DNA from: Acidobacteriota bacterium
Lineage (GTDB): Bacteria; Acidobacteriota; Terriglobia; Versatilivoradales; Versatilivoraceae
DNA: 40,934 nucleotides
Reading direction: 5' to 3'
NCBI GenBank assembly: GCA_022616615.1
Contig: JAKEER010000180.1
Coordinates: 1 to 40,934, forward strand
Positions 39,964 through 40,934 of the stretch are shown here, one piece after another; the first letter of the stretch is position 1, and each line of letters opens with the position of its first letter. Made by a program: the position numbers and the translations under genes. A model generated the notes under the pieces. That model ran no database searches. It was not told the DNA's origin and saw nothing but the letters and a program-made list of their open reading frames with translations.

Positions 39964-40934
39964 GTGAGAAAACTCAAGAGAAATTTCTACTCAACCCTTC
40001 TTCTCTGTTTGCTGGCGGTGCGACCAGCGCAGCCTCAGGCGCTACCCAAGGTCCTGGACACGGAAGCGCAACCTCTCCTCGCCCAGGCCATCCGCCTGGA
40101 TGAAGCGCTGTCCAGCCTCGGCAGTGTTCTTCCCAGCACCGACTCGCGCCGACTCTATGCCCTGCAGAAGCGGGCGCCCGGCCGGGAGGTCGTTAGCGAA
40201 ATTCAGGACATTCTCGACCCTTATTGTCTGGCTTTGGTGGAGATCAATCCGGAGGCGCGCGTCAAAGTCGTCCGTGGTCCGGCAGCCGCTGAACTCATTC
40301 AAAACGGTTGGAAAACGTTTCTGGTAAAAGTCCAAAATCAAGCTGCCGTCAATTCTGTCCTGGAAGCAGAAAGCCCCAACGCGGGGCCGTTGCTCCACGT
40401 TTCCACCGGCGCGCAGCGTCGCAAGGATGAGAACGTGATCGCTCCCGGAGAAGCGGCCAGCCGGTTCCTGGAACTCTCGATGTACCGGCAACGGCCGATG
40501 ACCAAACAACTTTCCGGCATGGGGCTGGAGTACGCCATTCTGCAGATCTACAGCAAAACCTCCGGCCCGCGCGAGGCTAGGATCGGCTTTCACATCGGAC
40601 AGGGCACCCAGGACCTCGGCTTCCGCAACGCCATCGACGTGCTCTTCAAGTGCCAGCCATCGGTAAAGGTGGTGTTTCGCATCAAGGACGATGACGGCTC
40701 ACCGGCCATGGCGTCGCTGGTGATCAGCGACGGTGTCGAGCGGATTTTGGAAGATCCGCAGAAGGAGCCGTTCCCCAAGGACTACCGCCTCACACTGGCC
40801 TATCGGCGCAATTGGGAAGAGGGCCGGTTTAAAGGTGCGCAAGACAAGCGCGGAACCAAGCGCCTGATTGGTCTCTATCCCCTGCCTTCCCGCCGTCACG
40901 CCGGCGCTGACGAGTTTCCGGATTTCTTCTTTCA
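39964..40934 (+). CDS. probable CehA/McbA-type metallohydrolase, N-terminal part (runs off the window)
   Basis: At least 323 codons remain open at the window edge. It starts at GTG 39964 with GGAGG (39953-39957) six bases upstream. A signal peptide (FYSTLLLCLLAVRPAQPQA) is followed by a beta-rich region: SEIQDILDPYCLALVEINPE, NGWKTFLVKVQNQ, GLEYAILQIYSK, HIGQGTQDLGFRNAIDVLF and, at the edge, DEFPDFFF. I recognise this as the non-catalytic N-terminal half of large planctomycete/acidobacterial proteins annotated as CehA/McbA family. Their PHP-type metal site lies further on and is outside the window, so the activity is unproven here. Confidence 0.75.
   Translation, partial: MRKLKRNFYSTLLLCLLAVRPAQPQALPKVLDTEAQPLLAQAIRLDEALSSLGSVLPSTDSRRLYALQKRAPGREVVSEIQDILDPYCLALVEINPEARVKVVRGPAAAELIQNGWKTFLVKVQNQAAVNSVLEAESPNAGPLLHVSTGAQRRKDENVIAPGEAASRFLELSMYRQRPMTKQLSGMGLEYAILQIYSKTSGPREARIGFHIGQGTQDLGFRNAIDVLFKCQPSVKVVFRIKDDDGSPAMASLVISDGVERILEDPQKEPFPKDYRLTLAYRRNWEEGRFKGAQDKRGTKRLIGLYPLPSRRHAGADEFPDFFF

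Overview
The window looks like a chromosomal segment of a Gram-negative soil-type bacterium, most likely an Acidobacteriota member. This is an inference. The pointers are a BlaI repressor paired with an M56 protease carrying TonB-type and GWxTD-like domains, a PQQ-type beta-propeller protein, secreted amidohydrolases, an RND efflux system, TonB and OmpA-like envelope proteins, moderately high GC, and many short GC-rich dispersed repeats between genes. No rRNA, tRNA, CRISPR array, transposase or phage gene was recognised.

Layout. 0.4-3.1 kb: a two-lobed M16 metallopeptidase. 3.5-14.4 kb: a dense signalling island. On the plus strand it has two response regulators with a C-terminal four-cysteine module, a degenerate receiver fused to an anti-sigma-type ATPase, and a truncated third regulator. 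On the minus strand it has a four-PAS hybrid histidine kinase and a tightly packed c-di-GMP operon of REC-HD-GYP, a pilT-like remnant, REC-PilZ and GAF-GGDEF-HD-GYP-REC-GGDEF. 15.1-16.9 kb: an NAD-dependent epimerase/reductase convergent with msrA. 18.0-20.3 kb: the BlaI/BlaR-like pair, probably transcribed as a leaderless mRNA. 20.5-25.5 kb, minus strand: a TPR fragment, a PQQ-type propeller, a deacetylase-like amidohydrolase and an HtrA-type protease. 25.7-30.1 kb: an RND efflux operon whose permease is split by an in-frame amber codon. 30.1-31.1 kb: a decayed sugar ABC ATPase and repeats. 31.1-34.2 kb: a Tat-exported amidohydrolase and an outer-membrane barrel with a C-terminal OmpA-like domain. 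34.2-35.2 kb: a repeat-rich spacer. 35.2-40.9 kb: a coupled pair of secreted propeller proteins, an alpha/beta hydrolase, and the start of a probable CehA/McbA-type metallohydrolase that runs off the window.

Two themes stand out. The first is second-messenger and phosphorelay signalling: the c-di-GMP operon combines a synthase, two phosphodiesterase domains and a PilZ effector, and once carried a pilus-motor ATPase, so surface motility is a plausible output. The second is gene decay and repeat spread: at least seven truncated or broken genes and several dispersed repeat families sit between intact genes. I did not find a clearly new defence or biosynthetic system. The strongest candidates for something poorly described are the Cys4 response regulators with their pseudo-receiver ATPase neighbour, the five-domain c-di-GMP protein, and the M56-TonB-TonB-GWxTD fusion.
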